Part shown: positions 1 through 7,098 of the stretch, in pieces | How the letters are laid out: every line of letters starts with the position of its first letter | Numbering within the stretch: the first letter of the stretch is position 1 | Assembly: GCA_047445235.1 (NCBI GenBank) | Contig: JBLGEO010000039.1 | Coordinates: 1-20,414, forward strand | Source: JBDSRX01 sp047445235 | GTDB lineage: Bacteria > Patescibacteriota > Dojkabacteria > J137 | Length of the DNA: 20,414 nt | Direction of reading: 5' to 3' | Notes under the pieces: model-generated | Seen by the model: only the letters and a program-made list of their open reading frames with translations | Databases searched by the model: none | Told to the model about the DNA's origin: nothing | Translations under genes and position numbers: made by a program

Positions 1-37
1 CAATCAATCCAACAATAAAACCTAATATTATTTCCAT
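1..37 (-). CDS. 5' end of an unidentified gene leaving the window
   Basis: Twelve codons of an open frame begin with ATG at 37-35 and read MEIILGFIVGLI before the window ends. The start lies one base after the stop of the D-Ala-D-Ala ligase gene, and the end of that gene supplies AAAGGA about 7 nt upstream, one of the few Shine-Dalgarno-like sequences in the window. The hydrophobic start suggests a membrane segment or signal anchor. The tight spacing suggests translation coupled to the ligase. The product cannot be identified from this much sequence. Confidence 0.55.
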   Translation of the reverse strand, partial: MEIILGFIVGLI

Positions 38-38
38 T

Positions 39-1208
39 TTAATTTCCTTTTAGCTTCAATTTATTAGAATTCGATTTCTTTAAAATCTCACTTTCAAAAG
101 TATAGGTCAATTTCTCTTTTCTATCGTGTTTCTCTTTTCCATACTCAATCAATTTACTTATTAACTCCTTTAATTCTATTCCAGAAGCTTTCCATAAGTG
201 ATGGTAAATTGTTCCTGGTAATGTATTAATCTCGTTTGCATAAAACTTTTTAAAAGTATTATCGTATAAAAAGTCAACTCTGGAAATTCCAGAACAGCCA
301 AAGAACCTATAAACATCTTTTGCAGTTGCCTTTATTTCTTCTGTAGTTTTTTCATCTAAGTTTGCAGGAATAATTAACTTCTTTTCTGCATTACCAATCT
401 GAGCTCCCCCGTCATTAATATACTTATCTTCATAAGTGAAAAAATCTTTAGAGTAAGCAGATTCTTGTATCAGGCTAATCACTGGCTCATCATTACCTAT
501 AAGACAAACTGTTAAATCTTTTAAGTCATCGACACCTTCCTCAACTAAAACTTTATCGTCGTAATGTAATGCAACTTCGATAGCAAATTCTAAATCTTCT
601 GCTGATTTAACTTTTGCAATTCCAATTGAAGAACCTAATCTAGAAGGTTTTACGAATAAAGGAAATCTTAAATTCTTAGAAATATCCTGCATTAAATCGT
701 CTTTCTTTTTTAACCATTCACTTGTAGTAAAGAAAACAAATTTTGTAGTTGGAACGTTAAATCTTTGATAAATAAGTTTTGTAGTTACCTTATCCATTGC
801 ATTTGCGGATGCTGGTACGTCGCAACCAACATAAGGAACATTTAACATTTCAAACAAACCTTGTATTGTTCCATCTTCTCCATTTTGACCATGAATTGCA
901 GGGAAGGCTATGTCTGCTAGATATTCTTTAGAGCTAAACATTCCAGATTTCTTCAAATGAACCTTTCCAATTGTGTTCAACTGTAAGGCGTACCCTTCGA
1001 AGTTTTTTAACTCAGTTCTATAATTTTCATTTTTGAAAAAATCTAAATTTCCTAGTTCTTCACCAACACACCATTCGCCTGTTTTAGCAATATAAACTGG
1101 GATTACTTCGTGACCTAAGTCCTTTAGTCCAGATATTATTAATTGTCCAGTAATTATAGAAACATCGTGTTCAGGGTTTCTGGATCCAAAAAATACAGCT
1201 ACTTTCAT
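39..1208 (-). CDS. ddl: D-alanine--D-alanine ligase
   Basis: ATP-grasp ligase that joins two D-alanines into the dipeptide used by MurF to finish the peptidoglycan stem precursor in the cytoplasm. The N-terminus MKVAVFFGSRNPEHDVSIITG matches the Ddl glycine/EH(D/E)VS signature. It is followed by FPAIHGQNGEDGTIQG and NVPYVGCDV, the ATP-binding stretch FVKPSRLGSSIG, the FTYEDKY strand, SRVDFLYD and the metal/substrate loop NEINTLPGT. At 389 residues it is somewhat longer than most Ddl proteins; the extra length is mainly the lysine-rich C-terminal tail after the LPG loop. The residues after LPGT (IYHHLWKASG) differ from the usual wording. The ATG at 1208 fits the family N-terminus; no Shine-Dalgarno is visible. 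It lies downstream of the MurF-like gene on the same strand, with a palindromic repeat between them. Specificity for D-Ala-D-Ala over D-Ala-D-Lac is assumed. Confidence 0.93.
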   Translation of the reverse strand: MKVAVFFGSRNPEHDVSIITGQLIISGLKDLGHEVIPVYIAKTGEWCVGEELGNLDFFKNENYRTELKNFEGYALQLNTIGKVHLKKSGMFSSKEYLADIAFPAIHGQNGEDGTIQGLFEMLNVPYVGCDVPASANAMDKVTTKLIYQRFNVPTTKFVFFTTSEWLKKKDDLMQDISKNLRFPLFVKPSRLGSSIGIAKVKSAEDLEFAIEVALHYDDKVLVEEGVDDLKDLTVCLIGNDEPVISLIQESAYSKDFFTYEDKYINDGGAQIGNAEKKLIIPANLDEKTTEEIKATAKDVYRFFGCSGISRVDFLYDNTFKKFYANEINTLPGTIYHHLWKASGIELKELISKLIEYGKEKHDRKEKLTYTFESEILKKSNSNKLKLKGN

Positions 1209-1286
1209 ATGTTTAATTTAATGTTTATTATTGATTCTAACAGATTGGGTCACGCATTTCGAGAGTCATCACTGTTCTCATTATTA

Positions 1287-1363
1287 TGTCATCTCGAGCC
1301 TGCGAGAGATCTGGGATACTGGCAATTAAGAATTACAGATTCCTCACTACGTTCGAAATGACA
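1287..1363. repeat. Composite palindromic repeat, GTCAT family (copy 1)
   Basis: Two inverted arms of about 27 bp (1287-1313 and 1336-1363) both begin TGTCAT when read inward and end in ATCTG, separated by about 22 bp. The left arm itself contains CTCG/CGAG and the right arm TTC/GAA. The same TGTCAT...ATCT layout recurs at 15980-16008 and 20377-20404. It sits between the MurF-like gene and ddl. A 72-aa open frame on the plus strand crosses it but is repeat translation. Confidence 0.7.
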
Positions 1364-1442
1364 CAAAAGTAAGTATTCATATTCTTAGTAGGCTGTAACA
1401 TAGCCTTTTCTAAGTGCCGACTAAACTGCAAATGTCACCATA

Positions 1443-2903
1443 TTAGTAGTAGTTATCACTCCAATCATTCTGCATTAAAACTACATCTCCAGATTTCAGA
1501 TTCTCTCTAAGTTTTTCGTAAGTTTCTTTCGAAGTTTTATACCAAATAATTTTGTCTGTGTTAAATCCATTCTTTTTCAAACCTTCTGCAATAAAAGGAG
1601 TGGCGCTATTTTCAGTCAATATCACTAAGTCAGCAACTTTTGCTAATTCCTTTCCAATTTCTAAATGGATCTCTTCTTTCATATCTCCCGTTTCAACAAG
1701 CCCAGGAGTTACATAAACCTTTCTGTTATTCTTAAATTGTGAAAGTAGTTTTATTCCTGCCTTTATCCCATCTGAATTCCCATTATAAGTATCATCTATA
1801 ATGGTTATATTGCCAGTTCTCTTAACTTCTAATCTATGTGGTGCTGGTTTTAATTGTGTTACTCCCAATTTTATTTGCTGCTCACTCATTCCAAGTTCGG
1901 TGCCTACTATCATTGATGCAATTATGTTTCCGCAAATATATTCAGCAATAATCACAGTTTGTGCTGATAAAGTTGTGTTTGGAGTTTTGATCTCAATTTT
2001 TCTTACAAGTTTTTCGGTATCAAGTTTTGAGCTTACAATTTCGAATTTCGATTTTTTACTGTTATACCACTCTACTTTCTTACCTTCTGTAAACCTTTCG
2101 TAATTCTCTACAGTTAGTTTATCTAAGCCATTTAGTACTACTAAACCTCCATCTGGTGTATTTTCAACAATTTCAAATTTAGTATCAATTGCATTCTCCA
2201 TAGTTCCATATCTCTCCAAATGTGCTTCGTTTATTCCTGTAATTACCGAAATATCTGGTGGCGTAATCTTACAAAGTGCATCTACGTCCCCTTTAACATA
2301 CTCTCCCATTTCAACTACAAATACTTCCGTATCGTCTTTTAAATTGTTTAGAATTACTCTTGCTAAACCTAACGGAGTATTAATATTTTCTGGTGTTGCA
2401 ACAACTTTAAATTTTTCAGAAAGAATTGTAGAAAGTGTTTCTTTCATTGTTGTTTTACCAAAGCTTCCAGTAATACCTATGGTCACTAGTTTCGAGTTAC
2501 GAGTTGCGAGTTCATTAAATTTTTCCGTAGCCCGTTTTATTATTCTATTCTTTTGAAAGCTCTCTATTGGAGATAGGTAAATGGATGCGAATATTAAGAA
2601 AAGGAAACTAAAGTAGAAAACTACTAATAGATTGATTGCAAAAATAATAATGAAAGTAGGCCAAGAGTTAAAAAGCTTTATGCCTATTAAGTATGAATCT
2701 ATAAAAGTGATTAAGAATTGAGTTATAAAAGAAATTGCAAAAATAAGCTTTGCTTTTGTAGTCCAGGTTAGTTCTTTTCTAAGTGAATCTGGTGGAGTAA
2801 GACCTTTGTTTATAATCGCTCTGCTGTATCTCTCAACATCGTATTCTTCTAGTTGAAATATATATAACTGATATGTAATTAAATTAAATGGAAAGATTTT
2901 CAT
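1443..2903 (-). CDS. MurF-like Mur ligase with an N-terminal membrane domain
   Basis: Mur ligase family protein (486 aa), probably adding D-Ala-D-Ala to the UDP-MurNAc-peptide. Central-domain motifs are the P-loop GITGSFGKTT (143-152), ENINTPLGLARVIL, VVEMGEYVKGD and GINEAHLERYGT. The MurF-type IDDTYNGNSDG and the C-terminal VTPGLVETGD follow. In place of the usual MurF substrate-binding N-domain there are two hydrophobic segments (about 52-74 and 82-108), so the enzyme is probably tethered to the membrane. Residues 131-138, just before the P-loop, are encoded by three copies of a dispersed heptamer repeat. The start at 2903 gives MKIFPFNL; there is no clear Shine-Dalgarno. It precedes ddl, the enzyme making its likely substrate. 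It could instead be another amide ligase of this superfamily; the DTYN motif and ddl neighbour favour MurF. Confidence 0.8.
   Translation of the reverse strand: MKIFPFNLITYQLYIFQLEEYDVERYSRAIINKGLTPPDSLRKELTWTTKAKLIFAISFITQFLITFIDSYLIGIKLFNSWPTFIIIFAINLLVVFYFSFLFLIFASIYLSPIESFQKNRIIKRATEKFNELATRNSKLVTIGITGSFGKTTMKETLSTILSEKFKVVATPENINTPLGLARVILNNLKDDTEVFVVEMGEYVKGDVDALCKITPPDISVITGINEAHLERYGTMENAIDTKFEIVENTPDGGLVVLNGLDKLTVENYERFTEGKKVEWYNSKKSKFEIVSSKLDTEKLVRKIEIKTPNTTLSAQTVIIAEYICGNIIASMIVGTELGMSEQQIKLGVTQLKPAPHRLEVKRTGNITIIDDTYNGNSDGIKAGIKLLSQFKNNRKVYVTPGLVETGDMKEEIHLEIGKELAKVADLVILTENSATPFIAEGLKKNGFNTDKIIWYKTSKETYEKLRENLKSGDVVLMQNDWSDNYY
2493..2513. repeat. Heptamer repeat inside the MurF-like gene
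   Basis: Three contiguous heptamers (CGAGTTA, CGAGTTG, CGAGTTC) lie inside the coding sequence and are read on the minus strand in frame, giving residues close to ELATRNSK just before the P-loop. The same heptamer family forms inverted repeats in mfd (14148-14214, 14398-14460) and a tract at 11427-11461. A weak opposite arm (CGGGCTA on the minus strand, around 2530) may be the degraded partner. Confidence 0.65.
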
Positions 2904-2939
2904 GTTTAAATTTAAGAGCTATATACTTATTAAGTGTAC

Positions 2940-2968
2940 AAAAAAACTGGCATTTCTGCCAGTTTTTA
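2940..2968 (-). terminator. Rho-independent terminator, possibly bidirectional
   Basis: An A-tract followed by ACTGGCA, a TTTC loop, TGCCAGT and a T-tract forms a perfect stem of about 11 bp including the A/T flanks. It closes the minus-strand cluster that starts at 6983, just before the MurF-like gene begins at 2903. The symmetry of the A and T tracts would let it work on either strand. Confidence 0.85.
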
Positions 2969-2973
2969 TTGTC

Positions 2974-3078
2974 TTATATACCTAAGAATTGTTTCTTAAA
3001 ACTTGTAAGAATATATTTAATTCTTACAGAAATTCCTATTTGAGATTCTGGAATTCCAAGAGTTAATTGACCAGGCAT
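2974..3078 (-). CDS. Possible 34-aa protein or structured RNA before the terminator
   Basis: A short open frame (ATG at 3078-3076, TAA at 2976-2974) encodes 34 residues beginning MPGQLTLGIPES and ending KKQFLGI. It ends 6 bp before the terminator. The AT-rich sequence before the ATG (TATTTATTATTAATAATC on the minus strand) resembles a -10 region close to the start codon, as at other genes here. Against a protein, the frame contains a perfect 9-bp inverted repeat (TGTAAGAAT at 3004-3012 with ATTCTTACA at 3020-3028), so the stretch could instead be a small RNA or 3' UTR. The product is not recognised. Confidence 0.35.
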   Translation of the reverse strand: MPGQLTLGIPESQIGISVRIKYILTSFKKQFLGI

Positions 3079-3134
3079 AGATTATTAATAATAAATATCT
3101 ACCTATTAGTCAGTCTTGGTGTACAAAAAGAAGG

Positions 3135-4013
3135 TTAAATGCTTGTTACAATATCAAAATTCTCAGATTTTAAAGGAGAAAGTTCAACTGTCATAGAGTT
3201 AATAATGTCTTGAATATATTTAGTATATTTATCTACATCCTTTACCCTTATAGCATCGATATGCACTCCAGTTACTCCTGCTACATATGTATCCGAAGAA
3301 TCTACTCCTCCAGAAACAGTAATAGTATACATTCCTGGGAATAATGTCTCGTCAAGTTTCTTTATAATCATAAAGAAACTTTTACCATCTTTGGAAGTTA
3401 TTTTAGTATAGTTTGTAGTTGGTGCACTTCCACCTTCGCAATGCCCTGTTGAAACTCCAATGGACAAATCTCTGTCGCCACTGAAAGAAATATTTTCCAT
3501 ATTGCAATCGCCACCACCAGCTGCAATAGGATATGTAAATTTTGTAGTTGTGCTGTTTGCTGTACCTAGTTCACTTGTATATTTAAAAGAAAGATTATAA
3601 AGCTTACCTCCAAAGTCTTTTTGCACCGGCCCTTTTGGTGTTGAGACAATAGTACTGTCTGGATGATCTACAGGTAGATCATTTACAGCGATCGGAGTAT
3701 TTCTGGAAATTAGTAGAGAAACTAATGCGATGAAAATTACTAAAGCAAGAATTATCAAAATAAGTAAGATTCCGTTTTTGTTAACTTTGTTTGATCTAAA
3801 TTCAGCAGAACTATTTAATGAGTCAGTGAGTTTGGTATGTGGATCCACATGTATTGGTTCAATCTTGGTATTCATTTCATGAGTTACTGGTTGAATTGGA
3901 GTTGGCAGAACAACAGGTGGAGTAATAGCTTCTACTGGTTTTATTTCTGGAACCGGATTTGTATTCTCTACTGGAGTATCTTCAGGATTTACTTGAGCTA
4001 AAGGATTTCCCAT
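3135..4013 (-). CDS. Single-pass membrane protein with an extracellular two-cysteine domain (paralogue 3)
   Basis: A protein of 292 aa. Residues 1-80 are Pro/Thr/Val-rich and lack a signal peptide. Residues 81-102 form one strongly hydrophobic helix (GILLILIILALVIFIALVSL). The rest is an extracytoplasmic domain. That domain matches the two genes upstream: a KLYNLSFKYTSELG strand, a first Cys (GDCNME), a second Cys in GHCEGGS, the strand TSKDGKSFFMIIKK and a closing helix near INSMTVELSPLKSEN. The two cysteines sit where the paralogues have theirs and may form a disulfide. The basic patch before the helix (KVNKN) suggests a cytoplasmic N-terminus. It follows its paralogue by 26 bp and ends about 165 bp before the terminator. 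The function is not recognised; surface anchoring is inferred from topology. Confidence 0.8.
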   Translation of the reverse strand: MGNPLAQVNPEDTPVENTNPVPEIKPVEAITPPVVLPTPIQPVTHEMNTKIEPIHVDPHTKLTDSLNSSAEFRSNKVNKNGILLILIILALVIFIALVSLLISRNTPIAVNDLPVDHPDSTIVSTPKGPVQKDFGGKLYNLSFKYTSELGTANSTTTKFTYPIAAGGGDCNMENISFSGDRDLSIGVSTGHCEGGSAPTTNYTKITSKDGKSFFMIIKKLDETLFPGMYTITVSGGVDSSDTYVAGVTGVHIDAIRVKDVDKYTKYIQDIINSMTVELSPLKSENFDIVTSI

Positions 4014-4039
4014 ATTTTGTATTTAGTAAACCGCAATAA

Positions 4040-5368
4040 TTAGTTCTGAATTACACTCTGAGCATCTTCGTTTTTCATTGAAGTTGTATCGTAGCTTAAA
4101 GTACTGACCATTGTGGCAATTTCATCTTTAGTTTCTTGCAATAAACTCTTATCAAAACCCTTATTAAATTTAACACTTCTATACATATCGTTAGTATCTG
4201 TATATGCTACTTCTGCACGATATTTATTTGCATCATTTGGTTCTTCAACAATATAAATATTAATAGTTTTGTTATCCTTTGAGGTTAAAGTGTATGCCTC
4301 AACTCCAGTTCCACCAGATGCTCCGGCACATTCACCATCTAAAACTCCTTTAGTAACTACAACTTGCCAATCACTTGATGCGAAAGTAATAGTTTCTCCT
4401 AAACAGAATAATTGTCCATCTGATCGAGTAATTTTACTTGTCTTGACAGTACTTAATCCATAAGTATTACTATAATCAAAACTAATCTTGAACATATTTC
4501 CTTCGTATGTTTGTGTATCTCCAGTTACATTAGCATTAAGACTCTCAATAGATTTTATAATTGTTTCGAATACTGAGTAATCTGTCTGATCGTTAACCGT
4601 TTTATATCCAAATTCTAGATTAACCGGTTTTGCAAGATCTGTAGTATTAGTTAAGTAATAATAAACCTCATTTGGTAATAAGGGATCATTAGGACTTATA
4701 GAAGTAAAAGTTGTTTTTGTTCCTTTAAATATAATTCCGCTAGTTGTAGTTATAGAAAAATCCGCAGAATCTAACTGCCCAGCTCCAAAACCGGTTCTAG
4801 TACATGTGGCATCTTTTACTCCTAATGTTAGTGCTGCACCGTTATCAAGAGATAGCTTTATACAATTTGTGTTAGAAGAGTCCAAGACAAGATTTGTTTT
4901 AGGATAGCTTAATTTATATCCATATGTTGTATTAGAATAGCTAAGCAGATCTGAACTAGAGACTGTTGGAGTAGAAACTATTGGTGTAATTATATTGTTA
5001 ATATTTTCTGTAGCTGGAGGTGTATTTTTTGACATTAATAGAAACGCTGCTATCGCAATAGCTCCAATAAGTAATAGCAAGGCAATAACAAGGAATAACG
5101 TTTTCTTATTACTTGTCGCTTTCTGTGTCAAAGGCATGTAGTCGTTGGGTGTACTATTAAGTGGGCTTAAAGTTGGTGTAATAGGTTGAGCTTGAACAGG
5201 TGCTGACATAGTAGACGGAATAATAGGCATAGGTTCTGATGGTACAATAGGTGCTACTGGTTCTGGTGTAAGAGGAGTAGATTCTACCGATGTAATTGAT
5301 ACAGGCGTTGGCAACGGTTCGGGTGTTGCTGGTGTAATTGGAGTGACTGGTGTTACTGGATTTTCCAT
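4040..5368 (-). CDS. Single-pass membrane protein with two tandem extracellular domains (paralogue 2)
   Basis: A protein of 442 aa. Residues 1-88 are a Pro/Thr/Ser-rich tail with repeated (V/I)TP units. Residues 91-112 are the membrane helix (FLVIALLLLIGAIAIAAFLL). Two extracellular domains follow. The first (about 143-275) opens with TTYGYKLSYPKTNL and has Cys in NTNCIKL and DATCTRTG. The second (about 285-435) opens with MFKISFDYSNTYGL and has Cys in LFCLGE and GECAGASGGTG. The second closely parallels the single domain of the gene upstream (GECQGAEGGLG), which points to duplication. Spacing to the neighbours is 37 bp upstream and 26 bp downstream, so the genes are probably co-transcribed, though an AT-rich -10-like stretch precedes the start. 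The function is not recognised. Confidence 0.82.
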   Translation of the reverse strand: MENPVTPVTPITPATPEPLPTPVSITSVESTPLTPEPVAPIVPSEPMPIIPSTMSAPVQAQPITPTLSPLNSTPNDYMPLTQKATSNKKTLFLVIALLLLIGAIAIAAFLLMSKNTPPATENINNIITPIVSTPTVSSSDLLSYSNTTYGYKLSYPKTNLVLDSSNTNCIKLSLDNGAALTLGVKDATCTRTGFGAGQLDSADFSITTTSGIIFKGTKTTFTSISPNDPLLPNEVYYYLTNTTDLAKPVNLEFGYKTVNDQTDYSVFETIIKSIESLNANVTGDTQTYEGNMFKISFDYSNTYGLSTVKTSKITRSDGQLFCLGETITFASSDWQVVVTKGVLDGECAGASGGTGVEAYTLTSKDNKTINIYIVEEPNDANKYRAEVAYTDTNDMYRSVKFNKGFDKSLLQETKDEIATMVSTLSYDTTSMKNEDAQSVIQN

Positions 5369-5405
5369 TTTATTAAATTAAATAATATTACTAATTAAAT
5401 TAAGT

Positions 5406-6152
5406 TTACCTTATCACATCAGTTAATTCGCTTTTTAATTTTGAATCATCAAAAGATAATGTTTTAACTAATGCAATTGCGTCTGCTTTTACACTTGCTT
5501 GGCTATCTGAAGTTAAGTCAATTCTAAGAGCTAAAGGTAAAGGTGAAGTAGCATAATATCTGATTAATGCGTTATATTTAGAGGCATCTTTAGTATCTTG
5601 TTTGATTACTATTTTGAATGTTTTTCCATCCGCCGATAATTGATCAATTGTTTCAAGTCCAAGGCCACCCTCAGCTCCTTGGCATTCTCCTGGCCCTTGT
5701 AAAACACTTACTGTTATATTCTGACCTGCAGCTTCTTCAGTAAAACACCAAGTTGTCCCATCTGCATTAGTTACTCTTGTTGTAGTGTCGCTTGCTAGTG
5801 CTGATGAGTAATCAAAACCTAGATAAAAAAGTCTAGATTCAAATGTATTCGCAGTTGTATCTGGTACTATGGTTGGCGTAGTATTCCCCGAAGTCTCTGG
5901 TGCTGCTGTTGTTTGAGTTACAGGAGCTGAAACAACAGGTTGGTTATTTGAATCTGTTGGTTTGTTAGTAAGAAAAAGTAAAACTAATAAAACTGCAATT
6001 ACAAGAAAGAATAGAATTATTGAAATAATAAAGGGCAGGGTCTTTTTCTTGTTTAGTTCTTCGGTAGGCATGTCAGCTTGACTGGTTATTGTTGTCTGGG
6101 TTGGAAAAACCTTGCTAGGGATTGCGGGCTGTGGCTGCGTAGACTGTTCCAT
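5406..6152 (-). CDS. Single-pass membrane protein with an extracellular two-cysteine domain (paralogue 1)
   Basis: A protein of 248 aa. Residues 1-38 are a Gln/Pro/Thr-rich cytoplasmic tail ending in EELNKKK. Residues 40-62 are the membrane helix (PFIISIILFFLVIAVLLVLL). A Thr/Pro-rich linker of about 40 residues resembles a surface stalk. The domain from about 105 opens with RLFYLGFDYSSALA, has one Cys in TTWCFTE and the other in GECQGAEGGLG, and then LSADGKTFKIVIK and a final helix. The Cys spacing and the G-E-C-x-G-A-x-G-G motif are shared with the two following genes. It starts 36 bp after the alpha/beta hydrolase stop on the same strand. The function is not recognised. Confidence 0.82.
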   Translation of the reverse strand: MEQSTQPQPAIPSKVFPTQTTITSQADMPTEELNKKKTLPFIISIILFFLVIAVLLVLLFLTNKPTDSNNQPVVSAPVTQTTAAPETSGNTTPTIVPDTTANTFESRLFYLGFDYSSALASDTTTRVTNADGTTWCFTEEAAGQNITVSVLQGPGECQGAEGGLGLETIDQLSADGKTFKIVIKQDTKDASKYNALIRYYATSPLPLALRIDLTSDSQASVKADAIALVKTLSFDDSKLKSELTDVIR

Positions 6153-6188
6153 AAAAATAGTTAATAAATATGTGCAATATTATTACTA

Positions 6189-6983
6189 TCAGTGTACCTT
6201 ATTTTCTAAGAAATCTAAAAGTACTGCCTCGAATTCCTCTGGATTATCTAGAAATGGATAATGCCCAGCATTCATAATAAATTCTAACTGACTATTAGGA
6301 ATCAATTCTTCCATAGCTGCAGCCATTTCTACAGGTGTATCTTTATCGTTAGCACCCCAGATCAAATAAGTAGGTACATTAATATTTTGAATCTCATCGT
6401 TGTATTTATCCTGAATAATGTTTTGGTAGGTTGCTTTAAAAAATGGTGAAGTTTCTGACTCTATATAGTCCTCTCCTCCCATTGCTTGATAAATCTTTTT
6501 CCTTAAACCTTGTAGAGGTCCAAATTTGAATATTGGTTTAACTACTTTAGCAGCAATCTTTTTTACATTTACTCCCACCTCATCCATTCCTAGACCAGAG
6601 GCATCTACAAGTACTATTCTTTCTGATTTTAATTTATTTCTAATACCTAGGTTTATTAAAATTCTACCTCCATATGAATGTCCTATACAAACTGCATCTT
6701 CAACATGTAACTTTTGAAGAAATTCTTCCACAACATCTGCATATTTGTCTGTATTAAATATGTTCTGAGGTGTTTGAGACCTTCCAAATCCGGGTAAATC
6801 TAGAGCTATACAATTGTAACCTTGTTGAGATAGATTCTTTATTAAATTAAACCAAACTGTCGAATTAGACCTCCAACCGTGAAGAAATACTAATACATTT
6901 GAGCTTTCAGTTGACGATTCAACTGCGTAGTAGTTAAGCTGAATATTTTTGATAATAATTTGTTTCTGTTCCATATACACCAT
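6189..6983 (-). CDS. Alpha/beta-hydrolase fold enzyme
   Basis: A serine hydrolase of the alpha/beta superfamily, 264 aa. Visible motifs are the oxyanion-hole HGW (35-37, in LVFLHGWRSN), ALDLPGFGRS, the nucleophile elbow GHSYGG (Ser103), the acid in WGANDKDTP (probably Asp213) and the catalytic His241 in NAGHYPFLDNPEEF. The triad therefore looks complete. The cap region (about 135-195) is short and basic. The substrate cannot be told from sequence; epoxide hydrolases, esterases and C-C hydrolases share this pattern. An alternative ATG lies three codons inside (MEQKQ), and either start could be used. No signal peptide is seen, so it is probably cytoplasmic. It heads the minus-strand cluster of three surface-protein genes and diverges from bipA. 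Its stop is TGA followed directly by TAG, the only TGA stop among the main genes. Confidence 0.88.
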   Translation of the reverse strand: MVYMEQKQIIIKNIQLNYYAVESSTESSNVLVFLHGWRSNSTVWFNLIKNLSQQGYNCIALDLPGFGRSQTPQNIFNTDKYADVVEEFLQKLHVEDAVCIGHSYGGRILINLGIRNKLKSERIVLVDASGLGMDEVGVNVKKIAAKVVKPIFKFGPLQGLRKKIYQAMGGEDYIESETSPFFKATYQNIIQDKYNDEIQNINVPTYLIWGANDKDTPVEMAAAMEELIPNSQLEFIMNAGHYPFLDNPEEFEAVLLDFLENKVH

Positions 6984-7052
6984 TTTAGCGGAATTTATAA
7001 GTAATATCCAATAGGGGTAAGTTTTTGGTAAAAGTCCTATATTATAGTGGGT

Positions 7053-7077
7053 TATAATGTAGTTTTTATGGTATAAT
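7053..7077 (+). promoter_or_regulatory. Tandem -10 boxes for bipA
   Basis: Two perfect TATAAT hexamers lie at 7053-7058 and 7072-7077. The second is an extended -10 (TGGTATAAT). Initiation about 7 nt past it would leave a leader of only about 15 nt, without a Shine-Dalgarno, before the ATG at 7099. No good -35 box is visible. Confidence 0.6.
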
Positions 7078-7098
7078 ACAAAGCTTTAAAACATTTAT

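Noticed and set aside
1143..1361. Plus-strand 72-codon frame
   Set aside because: It overlaps the start of ddl and otherwise translates the inverted palindrome pair.
1385..1410. Terminator-like hairpin (AGGCT/AGCCT) after the MurF-like gene
   Set aside because: The stem is only 5 bp, and the T-rich side faces the plus strand, where no gene ends.
6189..6191. UGA read as glycine (genetic code 25, as in some candidate phyla)
   Set aside because: TGA is rare as a stop here (only the hydrolase, followed by TAG), but no gene is interrupted by in-frame TGA; a recoded genome would show many.
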